Positions 6,613 to 13,178 of a stretch of DNA of 13,179 nucleotides are shown piece after piece (within the stretch, counting starts at the first letter, position 1; each line of letters starts with the position of its first letter). Source of the stretch: Thermoplasmata archaeon (GTDB lineage Archaea; Thermoplasmatota; Thermoplasmata; Thermoplasmatales; Thermoplasmataceae). The stretch covers positions 1 to 13,179 of the forward strand of contig JAKBQK010000285.1 in assembly GCA_021835265.1 (NCBI GenBank), given 5' to 3'. Under the pieces are notes generated by a model that was given only the letters and a program-made list of their open reading frames with translations, was not told the DNA's origin and ran no database searches. Both the position numbers and the translations under genes were made by a program.

Positions 6613-9107
6613 CAGTTTCCCCCGTTATTATTCTTGATTATCCAATCTATGATATCATGAATTCCCATATATTGTGGGTTTCCATCCTGAAGAGCAGGAC
6701 GGAAAGTGGTGATACCTTCCGTCTGAACTGTGGTTGTTTGAATGCTCACTCCCATTATATTGTAGCTAATTTTCCCCTCATCTGCCAAATCAGTGAAAGA
6801 ATTGTAAAACTCTTTCATTCGCTGACTAATGAATTCTTCTTCAGTTGTATCTGATTTTACCACTGCCCTTACAATATCCCATTGGGATACCAGAATGAGA
6901 ACAGGAGTATTGTTATTTTTCCTGGACAATCTGTGTTTTATGCCTCCTTTTTGTTCTTGCATGCTTTCTTCCCTTGCTTTCATTAGATTGTTAAAAAAAT
7001 CCCTGTATGCAAAACTTACTTCTTTTGGGTTCCGAAGATTCCATTGCAGGGCATTGGGTGATTCCTTTTCCGATATCAGATTCTTTGCAGGTATTATGAA
7101 AATTAAGGATTTACAATTAAGAAGATAGGAAAGATTGTTTTCTGTGAGATAATTTATGAATTTATCAACATTGTATGCAGAATCCGCGATATCTGGTCCC
7201 ATTACTTCTTCTCCTGGTATGTCTGTGATGGTGGAACTAAATGAAGTATTTTTAATTTTATCTGTGATTTTAAATGAATATCTTTCTCGAGCACCGCTTA
7301 CTGTCCCCTCGGGAAATTCCCCTGAAAGTATCATTTTTTGATGAGATCTTAGGGTAGGTATATCCCCAGCAACCTCCCATTTTAGCTTCATTTCCCTTTC
7401 ATGATTGCTCATGTATAGATCAAGCAAGGAGAGAAAAACAGTCTTTCCTGCTCCTGATATTCCAACAATGCCAGTATCCGTATCGCTGACATCCCGATAA
7501 TTGGCATTATTGAACGAACTATTTTTAGATTTGTTCTCTGGAACCTTATTATTTTCTTGAGTTTTGGTTCCACTTTTGTCATTATTTCTGTTGAAAGAAT
7601 TGATAATGACCATTATGTCACTATTTTTTTTGCCATATTGTTTCAGATCTTCTACATATGGCTCAATTGAATTTGGATATTTTTTCCACAAATTCAATAT
7701 GATGCCAGAAACGTTTTTCTTGACATTGTCTTCTGGATCATTCAGCATTGGAATAAGTGATGACAACTCGAGTGCCACCAAGTCTTCATTAACATTCGAT
7801 ATGTTGGATATTGCATCTGTCAACAAAGTTTTGCCCTCTGGAGATCCTTTTCTGAGGCTTTTGATGAGCTTTTCAGTATAATTAGATACGCTTTCTGGAG
7901 ATGCATAGGATATTTTGTTGAAAATATGTGCAATTTTATTTGAAACAGCTTCGTTTGAGAAATCCAGAAAAGCAGAAAGTGTTTTAAGATTTCCAATCAT
8001 GCTTTCGGGATCCTCATCTGAGATTTTGGCAAGGTTTGTTGCACATTGTATTTTATCCATTATGTCTCCATGAGTAAGGCCCTCAATTAGACTATTTTGA
8101 TCGCTGCCTGAATAATTCTTTTTGGGTTCTTTATTGCTTTTGCTTTTAGTTGCATTTCCCTGAATTTTCTGTTTGTCTGGTGGATGTTGCGACAGATAGA
8201 CTGCAATGCTGGATGCATAAGGTGATTTTTCCTTTTGGTTTATTATTGAATTCAGATAAGGCCTGACGACTTCTGGTGAACTTAAAGTAATGTAATATAA
8301 AGTTTCAATCACTAGTTGAACGATCTCATCATCTTCATTTTCAAGACCTTCTGCGATTTTATCAACATATGGAATCACAGATATAGCAGAATACATCGCC
8401 CCTTTCATAAGAATATAAAATAAATTTTTCAAGGTTTTGCTATATCCAAATCTAATACATTCTGAAATATCTTTAAAATAATTAATTAATGAATATAAAT
8501 TCCCTTCTGCAATTTCCCTAAGGGCCTTGCTTGCAGCTTCAGTCTCTACATAGGTTCCGGTTTTAAGGACACTTATCAAAAGCGCTATGTTAGTTTTAGC
8601 AGAATATGTGGTTTTAGGTTGATCAAAATTGCTTTCACTAGATGAATTCTGTGAATGGGAAACCTGAGTAGTATTATTTGACTGGGTAGAGTTATTATTT
8701 GTATACACTGGAGAGCGGAGAAGAACCGATAAAATTAATCTTGAACCTAGAAATAGCCCAATAGAAGTGAAAAAAAACAGTGAAGCATTATATGTAGTGC
8801 TCAGGTTGAGATTATTCCACCCTAAAAACAATATAATTGCTCCAGCAATTAAAGAAAGTACGATAAAAACATAAAACATGTCGTAAAAGTAATAGTCATA
8901 ATCATCTGAAAAAATGGCATACAGAAATCCTATGAAAAACGAAATGACTAGGAAGATAATGACCCAAAATACATATTCAGAGTAAGCGTAAAAAACATTA
9001 TATGGGCTTGGGAGGTAATTGTTTAGATAACCCAATCCAATTATAATTAATCCGTAAGTGAATATTATGAGCCATATTCCAATTTCTTCCTTTGTGTCGT
9101 CATACAT
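6612..9107 (-). CDS. Membrane-anchored HEAT-repeat TRAFAC-like GTPase
   Basis: 831 residues in three parts. Residues 1-130 hold four hydrophobic helices (about 10-30, 45-66, 76-98, 107-130), placing the protein in the membrane. After a Ser/Asn/Thr-rich linker, residues 170-505 are helical HEAT/ARM-like repeats in two blocks, a protein-binding scaffold. Residues 538-828 are a GTPase domain: P-loop G-I-S-G-A-G-K-T (549-556), D-I-P-G-E at 629-633 as G3, and S-Q-W-D (741-744) at the strand end where N/T-K-x-D normally gives guanine specificity. The G4 Lys is absent, so GTP preference is likely but unproven. The G-A-G-K-T-V-F-L and D-x-P-G-E pattern resembles GTPases that accompany GAP1 proteins (the DO-GTPase group), though only one GTPase domain is seen. 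The ATG follows an AGGTGGAATAAAG ribosome binding site. The 91-nt gap upstream is the longest in the operon and holds no gene. Confidence 0.85.
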   Translation of the reverse strand: MYDDTKEEIGIWLIIFTYGLIIIGLGYLNNYLPSPYNVFYAYSEYVFWVIIFLVISFFIGFLYAIFSDDYDYYFYDMFYVFIVLSLIAGAIILFLGWNNLNLSTTYNASLFFFTSIGLFLGSRLILSVLLRSPVYTNNNSTQSNNTTQVSHSQNSSSESNFDQPKTTYSAKTNIALLISVLKTGTYVETEAASKALREIAEGNLYSLINYFKDISECIRFGYSKTLKNLFYILMKGAMYSAISVIPYVDKIAEGLENEDDEIVQLVIETLYYITLSSPEVVRPYLNSIINQKEKSPYASSIAVYLSQHPPDKQKIQGNATKSKSNKEPKKNYSGSDQNSLIEGLTHGDIMDKIQCATNLAKISDEDPESMIGNLKTLSAFLDFSNEAVSNKIAHIFNKISYASPESVSNYTEKLIKSLRKGSPEGKTLLTDAISNISNVNEDLVALELSSLIPMLNDPEDNVKKNVSGIILNLWKKYPNSIEPYVEDLKQYGKKNSDIMVIINSFNRNNDKSGTKTQENNKVPENKSKNSSFNNANYRDVSDTDTGIVGISGAGKTVFLSLLDLYMSNHEREMKLKWEVAGDIPTLRSHQKMILSGEFPEGTVSGARERYSFKITDKIKNTSFSSTITDIPGEEVMGPDIADSAYNVDKFINYLTENNLSYLLNCKSLIFIIPAKNLISEKESPNALQWNLRNPKEVSFAYRDFFNNLMKAREESMQEQKGGIKHRLSRKNNNTPVLILVSQWDIVRAVVKSDTTEEEFISQRMKEFYNSFTDLADEGKISYNIMGVSIQTTTVQTEGITTFRPALQDGNPQYMGIHDIIDWIIKNNNGGN

Positions 9108-9108
9108 G

Positions 9109-9121
9109 CTTTATTCCACCT
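9109..9121 (-). promoter_or_regulatory. Ribosome binding site of the GTPase gene, identical over 13 nt to that of the first AAA gene
   Basis: The - strand reads AGGTGGAATAAAG, one base before the ATG at 9107. The same 13 bases directly precede the TTG at 12251. AGGTGG is the Shine-Dalgarno core, at 8 nt spacing here. Confidence 0.7.
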
Positions 9122-9198
9122 TCTCCATTTCAGGCGCGTTGAACAATATTTTTCTAAGTTTTGGTTGATCACTAAGGGGTTATTCAATGATGGACTGT

Positions 9199-10374
9199 TT
9201 ATGTTGATTCTGCAAATTTTTCGAATTTTCTAAGCATTTCCCGGTTAATTGATGGTTTTATTTCTATTAAAGCATTCAAAATGTCGTCGGTACTAATTGG
9301 ACGGGTTTTATTTGTTTTAAGAGCTTCCTTGTAGACAGCATTTTTTGTTTTATCACAAATGAAAGTTATATCAGCACCTGAATAACCTTCTGTTCTTTCT
9401 GCAAGAAGGTCGTAATCGATCTCCTCCTTCTTGGCCTTATTTAATTCCAATTGGAATATTTTCTTTCTTGCTGCCCTGTCCGGCGGAGGAACATAGATCT
9501 TTTCACCAAGTCTTCCCGGTCTGATGATTGCTTCATCCAGATCCCATGGTGTGTTAGTTGCACCTATAACTAGTATTCCTTTTTCATCCCTTCCCGCAAA
9601 ACCATCAAGTTCGCTAAGCAGGGTTGGTACAGCCCTTTTCATAACTGTTGAATAAGAACTGGATCTCTTTGGAGCAATGGCATCAATTTCATCGAAGAAC
9701 AGAACACATGGGGCACTCTCCCTTGCTGCAATAAACAATTTCTTAATATTTGTTTCAAATTCTCCAAACCATTGACTAAGAAGCGTCGCAGGATTTATTA
9801 AAATAAAAGAGGCGTGAACCTCATTTGATATTGCTTTTACTATGAACGTTTTTCCTGTTCCAGGTGGACCATACAAAAGTATTCCCCCGCCTGGTTTATG
9901 ATCCAATTCTCTAGCAGCCTCTGCAGCAGATGGGTTTGTAAACGGAAGAATAATGTTTGCCTTTATATCCTCCTTCAGAGAATCAAGACCTGCTACATCG
10001 TTAAACGTTACATTCGGTACCTCGACATTGAGAATGCCCATCCTTGCTAAGAAATCTTCAGAAGTTTCAACTTCTTTGCCATCGCGTTGAGTTCCGCTTG
10101 AATGAGAAGCTTTTTCCGATTTTCTACCAGATGAGCCATACTTCTCTTCATTTGCCTGATTTTCAAGTGATTCTGCATATTTTATGAGGTTTTGAGAAAT
10201 CTCAAACCGTTTCTTTTTCTGATCCCCATCAGAAATTTTGGCGGCTTTCAGAAGGAATTCCGCTGCAGTAAAGAAGCATTCATAAGCTTTTTTTAAATCA
10301 TTCTGTTTCTGGTATCCTATCCCTTTTTCCTGCCATTTTAATGAATTATCCTGATACCATTCAATTGTTTCCAA
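9199..10374 (-). CDS. MIT-AAA+ ATPase, Vps4/CdvC-like (second copy)
   Basis: 391 residues. Residues 1-75 form a three-helix MIT-like domain that in Vps4 binds C-terminal tails of ESCRT-III subunits. A polar linker leads to one AAA+ module (about 122-360): Walker A G-P-P-G-T-G-K-T (169-176), pore loop S-Q-W-F-G-E with W202-F203, canonical Walker B F-F-D-E (D228, E229), sensor-1 N274, arginine-finger region R285/R288 in R-P-G-R (a CDC48-like spelling rather than Vps4 R-R-R-F), and G-A-D at 333-335. The C-terminal helix (374-391) matches the Vps4 C-terminal helix. It should unfold or disassemble ESCRT-III filaments. The start must be TTG at 10374: the frame is stopped by TGA at 10383-10381, no ATG occurs until residue 112, and an AGGTGA site lies 6 nt upstream. 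The gap to the ESCRT-III gene upstream is 10 nt. Confidence 0.93.
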   Translation of the reverse strand: METIEWYQDNSLKWQEKGIGYQKQNDLKKAYECFFTAAEFLLKAAKISDGDQKKKRFEISQNLIKYAESLENQANEEKYGSSGRKSEKASHSSGTQRDGKEVETSEDFLARMGILNVEVPNVTFNDVAGLDSLKEDIKANIILPFTNPSAAEAARELDHKPGGGILLYGPPGTGKTFIVKAISNEVHASFILINPATLLSQWFGEFETNIKKLFIAARESAPCVLFFDEIDAIAPKRSSSYSTVMKRAVPTLLSELDGFAGRDEKGILVIGATNTPWDLDEAIIRPGRLGEKIYVPPPDRAARKKIFQLELNKAKKEEIDYDLLAERTEGYSGADITFICDKTKNAVYKEALKTNKTRPISTDDILNALIEIKPSINREMLRKFEKFAEST

Positions 10375-10380
10375 TTGCAG

Positions 10381-10386
10381 TCACCT
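10381..10386 (-). promoter_or_regulatory. Ribosome binding site supporting the TTG start of the second AAA gene
   Basis: AGGTGA on the - strand overlaps the TAG stop of the ESCRT-III-like gene and lies 6 nt before TTG 10374. This is consistent with coupled translation of filament subunit and ATPase. Confidence 0.6.
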
Positions 10387-11035
10387 ATTTCCTTTCGGAA
10401 AGTCTCCTCAAATTATCTTCTATCTGCTTGTCAAGTTCATCAGTTTTGGATGGAGTTTTACTGCTTGTTTCGAAAATTGGTGAAGTTTCGGCATTAGATT
10501 TGCTCATGACCCCTGCCTCTTCTTTGACATTCATATACTGATCATTAATCTCATCTTCAGAAACTCCTACGCCGGAAGATACTACAGTATCAAGTGCCTG
10601 AATCATCTGGCTCATTTTGTCAACGTTTTCCGACTGTTCATCCATTATTTTTGCAAGTTGGCCCTGAAATTTTGGATCAAATATAGCTGTCAGTCTCTTG
10701 TCCTGTAAAGCCTTGCTGAAGTTTATGCCTACTTCAGAGAATTTTGACATTGTCTGTCCGCTTTTCAACTGTATTTCCATATCCAGCATCTGGTATTTGA
10801 GTTCAAGAAATATATTAACACGCTTCTGCAATAATACCATGTTTTTCACAAATTTCTGCGCCCTGTCCTGGAGACCTTTTTTTTCAGCTTCAATTGAGTT
10901 CTTCCTGTATTCATTTATGTATCCATTCAGATCCCTGTTCATGCCATCAATTTTGTTCACAAACTGTCTTATCATGGATAGTGCGTTGTAATATTTTTCG
11001 TCCATTTTTTTGCTTCGCCCTTTACCTCCAAACAT
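10385..11035 (-). CDS. ESCRT-III (Snf7/CdvB)-like protein with C-terminal MIM1-like helix
   Basis: 216 residues from ATG 11035. It starts M-F-G-G-K-G-R-S-K-K, a short basic N-terminus typical of Snf7-family proteins. A long amphipathic hairpin follows (about 14-48 and 50-93), then shorter helices to about 165, an acidic linker, and a terminal helix D-K-Q-I-E-D-N-L-R-R-L-S (202-213). That helix fits the MIM1 pattern (D/E)xxLxxRLxxL(K/R) with I for the first L, N for R and S for the last K/R. MIM1 is the tail that MIT domains of Vps4 bind, and an MIT-AAA gene follows after 10 nt. Role by homology: membrane-bound polymer in division, scission or repair. ATG 11035 is chosen because AGGGAG lies 9 nt upstream and leaves a 22-nt gap; the longer frame to TTG 11086 would overlap the previous gene and has no ribosome binding site. 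The archaeal name cdvB would fit, but orthology is not shown. Confidence 0.82.
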   Translation of the reverse strand: MFGGKGRSKKMDEKYYNALSMIRQFVNKIDGMNRDLNGYINEYRKNSIEAEKKGLQDRAQKFVKNMVLLQKRVNIFLELKYQMLDMEIQLKSGQTMSKFSEVGINFSKALQDKRLTAIFDPKFQGQLAKIMDEQSENVDKMSQMIQALDTVVSSGVGVSEDEINDQYMNVKEEAGVMSKSNAETSPIFETSSKTPSKTDELDKQIEDNLRRLSERK

Positions 11036-11044
11036 TTTTATACA

Positions 11045-11050
11045 CTCCCT
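11045..11050 (-). promoter_or_regulatory. Ribosome binding site that fixes the start of the ESCRT-III-like gene
   Basis: AGGGAG on the - strand, 9 nt before ATG 11035. The alternative TTG at 11086 has no comparable site and would force a 29-nt overlap with the preceding gene. Confidence 0.6.
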
Positions 11051-11057
11051 TGAAGGA

Positions 11058-12251
11058 TTATCCTTTTTCGGCCTTCCACCTCTCAAATTGGCCTATGCTT
11101 TCCCTTGATACGGATTTTTTAATCGATTTGAATGAATCTTTCATCTCATCCTTTGATACAGGAAGAACTTTGTAAACCATCCTCTTTATTTCAGACATGT
11201 CTTTTATATGATCAATTTTCTCATAAATGTTTGGATTTGCCCTTTCAAGCATTTGCATAATTGCGTTTTCACAGGCAAGTGAGATCTCCCTTCCGGAAAA
11301 CCCTTCCAAATCTTTGGCCAATTCCCAATAATCCCCATCATATTTGAGACCCTTGCCATTTATTCCAATCTGGATTATTTTTTCTCTTGCTGCAGCATCA
11401 GGTAATGGAACGTAAACCCTGTGGTAAAATCTTGAAAGGATTGCTTCATCCAGCATCCAAGGCTTATTGGTTGCTGCAATCAGGAGGACATTCTTGTCCG
11501 ATTTCTCAAGACCGTCAATAGATGTTAAGAATGTAGTCAGAACGCCACTTTCATTGGATTTTTCATATTTGTCCCTGCTGAGCAAAAGAGATTCTACATC
11601 GTCCAGAAATATTACAGAAGGAGCTTTTTCCCTGGCGATCTGAAAAAGTTTTGAGACTAGTCTTGATGAATCGCCTACATATCTGGATACAAGTTTATCA
11701 TAGGGAGCATTGAAAAATGTTGCCTTTATATTTGAGGCAACAACCCTTGCCAGAATTGTTTTTCCAGTTCCCGGGGGGCCATAAAGAAGTAGGTTCTTCT
11801 GCCCGCTGAAGATTTGTACGTTTCCAGGTGGGGTTGCTGTTTGAAAGAATTCAATTTTCTTGATTAACTTCTTTTCTTCCTCCATTCCACCTATGCCATT
11901 CCATGTTAATTTGTCATTTCCCATATGGATAAGGCCAAGAATTGTACGCCTTATTTCTTCATCATAAACATCAGTGACACCTCCTTTGCTGGAGGGGTAA
12001 CTGCTATTGTTAATGTTTTTCTTCCCTTCGCTATATTTTTTCTTAAGCTTTTCCACTCTAGTCTGCCATGCTTTTAGGTTTTCAGCCGTAATGGATTGAT
12101 ATCCTGGTTCCATATCTGCAAGCATTTTAAGTAATCTTATACATTCTTGAGATTTCTGGATCGCACCATCGAAATCCCCCTTTTCTTCAAGCACCTTTTC
12201 TTCCCCTGCATTTTTTCTTACTAGGCCCAAAATAATTGAAGGATCAGGCAA
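11058..12251 (-). CDS. MIT-AAA+ ATPase, Vps4/CdvC-like (first copy) with Asp-Asp Walker B
   Basis: 397 residues. An MIT-like three-helix domain (about 1-76) and a linker precede one AAA+ module (about 115-335): Walker A G-P-P-G-T-G-K-T (158-165), pore loop S-R-Y-V-G-D (Y191), sensor-1 N262, and Vps4-style S-R-F-x-x-R with R274 and R278. The C-terminal helix (about 378-397, V-S-R-E-S-I-x-x-F-E-R-W) is the Vps4 signature helix. Walker B reads V-I-F-L-D-D (213-218), so the catalytic Glu is replaced by Asp 218 (codon 11600-11598), unlike the second copy. Hydrolysis may be slower or altered. The start is TTG 12251: the frame is closed by TGA at 12266-12264, the next Met is residue 43 inside the MIT domain, and AGGTGG lies 7 nt upstream. 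It follows the coiled-coil gene by 23 nt, suggesting a filament/ATPase pair as with the next two genes. Confidence 0.93.
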   Translation of the reverse strand: MPDPSIILGLVRKNAGEEKVLEEKGDFDGAIQKSQECIRLLKMLADMEPGYQSITAENLKAWQTRVEKLKKKYSEGKKNINNSSYPSSKGGVTDVYDEEIRRTILGLIHMGNDKLTWNGIGGMEEEKKLIKKIEFFQTATPPGNVQIFSGQKNLLLYGPPGTGKTILARVVASNIKATFFNAPYDKLVSRYVGDSSRLVSKLFQIAREKAPSVIFLDDVESLLLSRDKYEKSNESGVLTTFLTSIDGLEKSDKNVLLIAATNKPWMLDEAILSRFYHRVYVPLPDAAAREKIIQIGINGKGLKYDGDYWELAKDLEGFSGREISLACENAIMQMLERANPNIYEKIDHIKDMSEIKRMVYKVLPVSKDEMKDSFKSIKKSVSRESIGQFERWKAEKG

Positions 12252-12264
12252 CTTTATTCCACCT
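12252..12264 (-). promoter_or_regulatory. Ribosome binding site of the first AAA gene
   Basis: AGGTGGAATAAAG directly precedes TTG 12251, with the AGGTGG core 7 nt from the start. It is identical to the site before the GTPase gene at 9109-9121. It supports the TTG start. Confidence 0.7.
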
Positions 12265-12274
12265 CACATTATAT

Positions 12275-12886
12275 TCAGTAATTGTCCGATTTACTGTTTT
12301 CATCTTTTTCAGAACCAGACTTGGAAGATGAATCAAGATCGCTATCTGATGGATTCAATCCACTTGCCCTTAGCTTTCTCGCATATTCCATTTCTTTCCT
12401 TTCCTCGTCCGAAGATGAGAGATCTTTAAAATCATCATCAGCTGCTTTGACTTGACCAATGACTTGATCTAATCTTTCCATGAGATTCCTTCTCTTCTCA
12501 GTGTATTTATCTCTTTCTTTCTGAGATTCATTGGTCGTTCCATATTTCACATCATGCATTTCAACTTCGAGTAGTTGAATGTCATGATCTGCAATTTCTA
12601 AATCAAGTTCAAATTTTTGAACAAGTATTTCCCTTTTGTTTAACATTCTCTTGTTCCTTGCAGTGTCTCTTATAAGTTGTGGAAGCTCAACTTCAGATGC
12701 AGTTAAATATTTCTTCTGGTTATCATTTATTTTCCTGGTAAATTCCTCTATCTCCCTTCTCTTCCTTCTAGACTCTGACTCAGAATGGTACTTTTCATCT
12801 ATCTTTGCACTTTTCATTGCACTGAGTTCATTCAGACGCTTCTCTTTCATTTTTTTCTCTTTTCTGTTTTTCATATTTTCAAACAT
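12275..12886 (-). CDS. Charged coiled-coil protein, probable divergent ESCRT-III/Snf7 subunit
   Basis: 203 residues. A strongly basic N-terminus (M-F-E-N-M-K-N-R-K-E-K-K) begins like the ESCRT-III-like protein at 10385-11035 (M-F-G-G-K-G-R-S-K-K). Long amphipathic helices follow (about 36-62, 64-110 and 118-156), then a Ser/Asp/Glu-rich tail (157-203), giving the helical hairpin and acidic C-terminus of Snf7 proteins. I see no clear MIM1 at the end; a helix around 160-173 (E-E-R-K-E-M-E-Y-A-R-K-L-R) could be a non-standard MIT-binding motif. Position supports the call: an MIT-AAA gene follows after 23 nt, repeating the order of the second pair. The ATG lies 4 nt after the previous stop, with GGGGGAAG 7 nt upstream. 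Alternatively it is an unrelated coiled-coil adaptor; sequence alone does not decide. Confidence 0.6.
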   Translation of the reverse strand: MFENMKNRKEKKMKEKRLNELSAMKSAKIDEKYHSESESRRKRREIEEFTRKINDNQKKYLTASEVELPQLIRDTARNKRMLNKREILVQKFELDLEIADHDIQLLEVEMHDVKYGTTNESQKERDKYTEKRRNLMERLDQVIGQVKAADDDFKDLSSSDEERKEMEYARKLRASGLNPSDSDLDSSSKSGSEKDENSKSDNY

Positions 12887-12890
12887 AGTT

Positions 12891-13178
12891 TTACTTCCCC
12901 CTTTCTTTGTTTACTGAAAACATAACGCTGTCAATGTTTCCGCTATCTACGTTTTTTGGCCTTATTATTTGTCCATACCCTCGGCTTTGAAGTTCTCGAA
13001 GTATTATCATCACTTCTTCAAGAGGTGATGATACTCTTTCCGATATCTCAAGTATATGACAAGTATCGGTGGACATTGAAAGTTCATCAATGCAATCTTT
13101 AATTCGTTTAATTTTTTCATCAGGAGTTTCGAACTCAAATAATGATGAGAAAGAAGAAGCAAGTGAATCTGCAGGGGA
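12891..13178 (-). CDS. Winged-helix-like protein, C-terminal part (5' partial)
   Basis: The frame is open from the right edge to TAA 12893-12891, giving 95 residues. The ATG at 13076 is internal, because a protein-like reading continues upstream without a stop (...F-E-F-E-T-P-D-E-K-I-K-R-I-K-D...). The last 75 residues look like a winged helix: helix 1 (D-E-K-I-K-R-I-K-D-C-I-D-E-L), helices around I-L-E-I-S-E-R-V and S-P-L-E-E-V-M-I-I-L-R-E-L-Q-S-R-G-Y, then a two-strand wing (Q-I-I-R-P and S-V-M-F-S-V). It could be a transcription regulator. In this context it could also be a winged-helix adaptor of the ESCRT apparatus, since ESCRT-II and the C-terminus of some archaeal CdvB proteins use this fold. 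It is the first operon gene visible; the operon promoter must lie outside the window. Confidence 0.65.
   Translation of the reverse strand, partial: SPADSLASSFSSLFEFETPDEKIKRIKDCIDELSMSTDTCHILEISERVSSPLEEVMIILRELQSRGYGQIIRPKNVDSGNIDSVMFSVNKERGK

Noticed and set aside
9122..9198. Possible internal promoter or small gene in the 91-nt gap before the GTPase gene.
   Set aside because: The only TATA-like run on the - strand (AAAAATATT) lacks a convincing upstream BRE, and the only short ORF has six codons including its stop. An internal promoter remains possible but is not supported.
11036..11086. Longer start (TTG 11086) for the ESCRT-III-like gene, adding 17 basic residues.
   Set aside because: It overlaps the preceding AAA gene by 29 nt, has no ribosome binding site, and ATG 11035 has AGGGAG at 9 nt and yields a typical Snf7 N-terminus.
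12891..13076. A complete 61-residue protein starting at ATG 13076.
   Set aside because: The frame has no stop from there to the window edge and the extra residues form a credible first helix of the winged helix, so this Met is internal.
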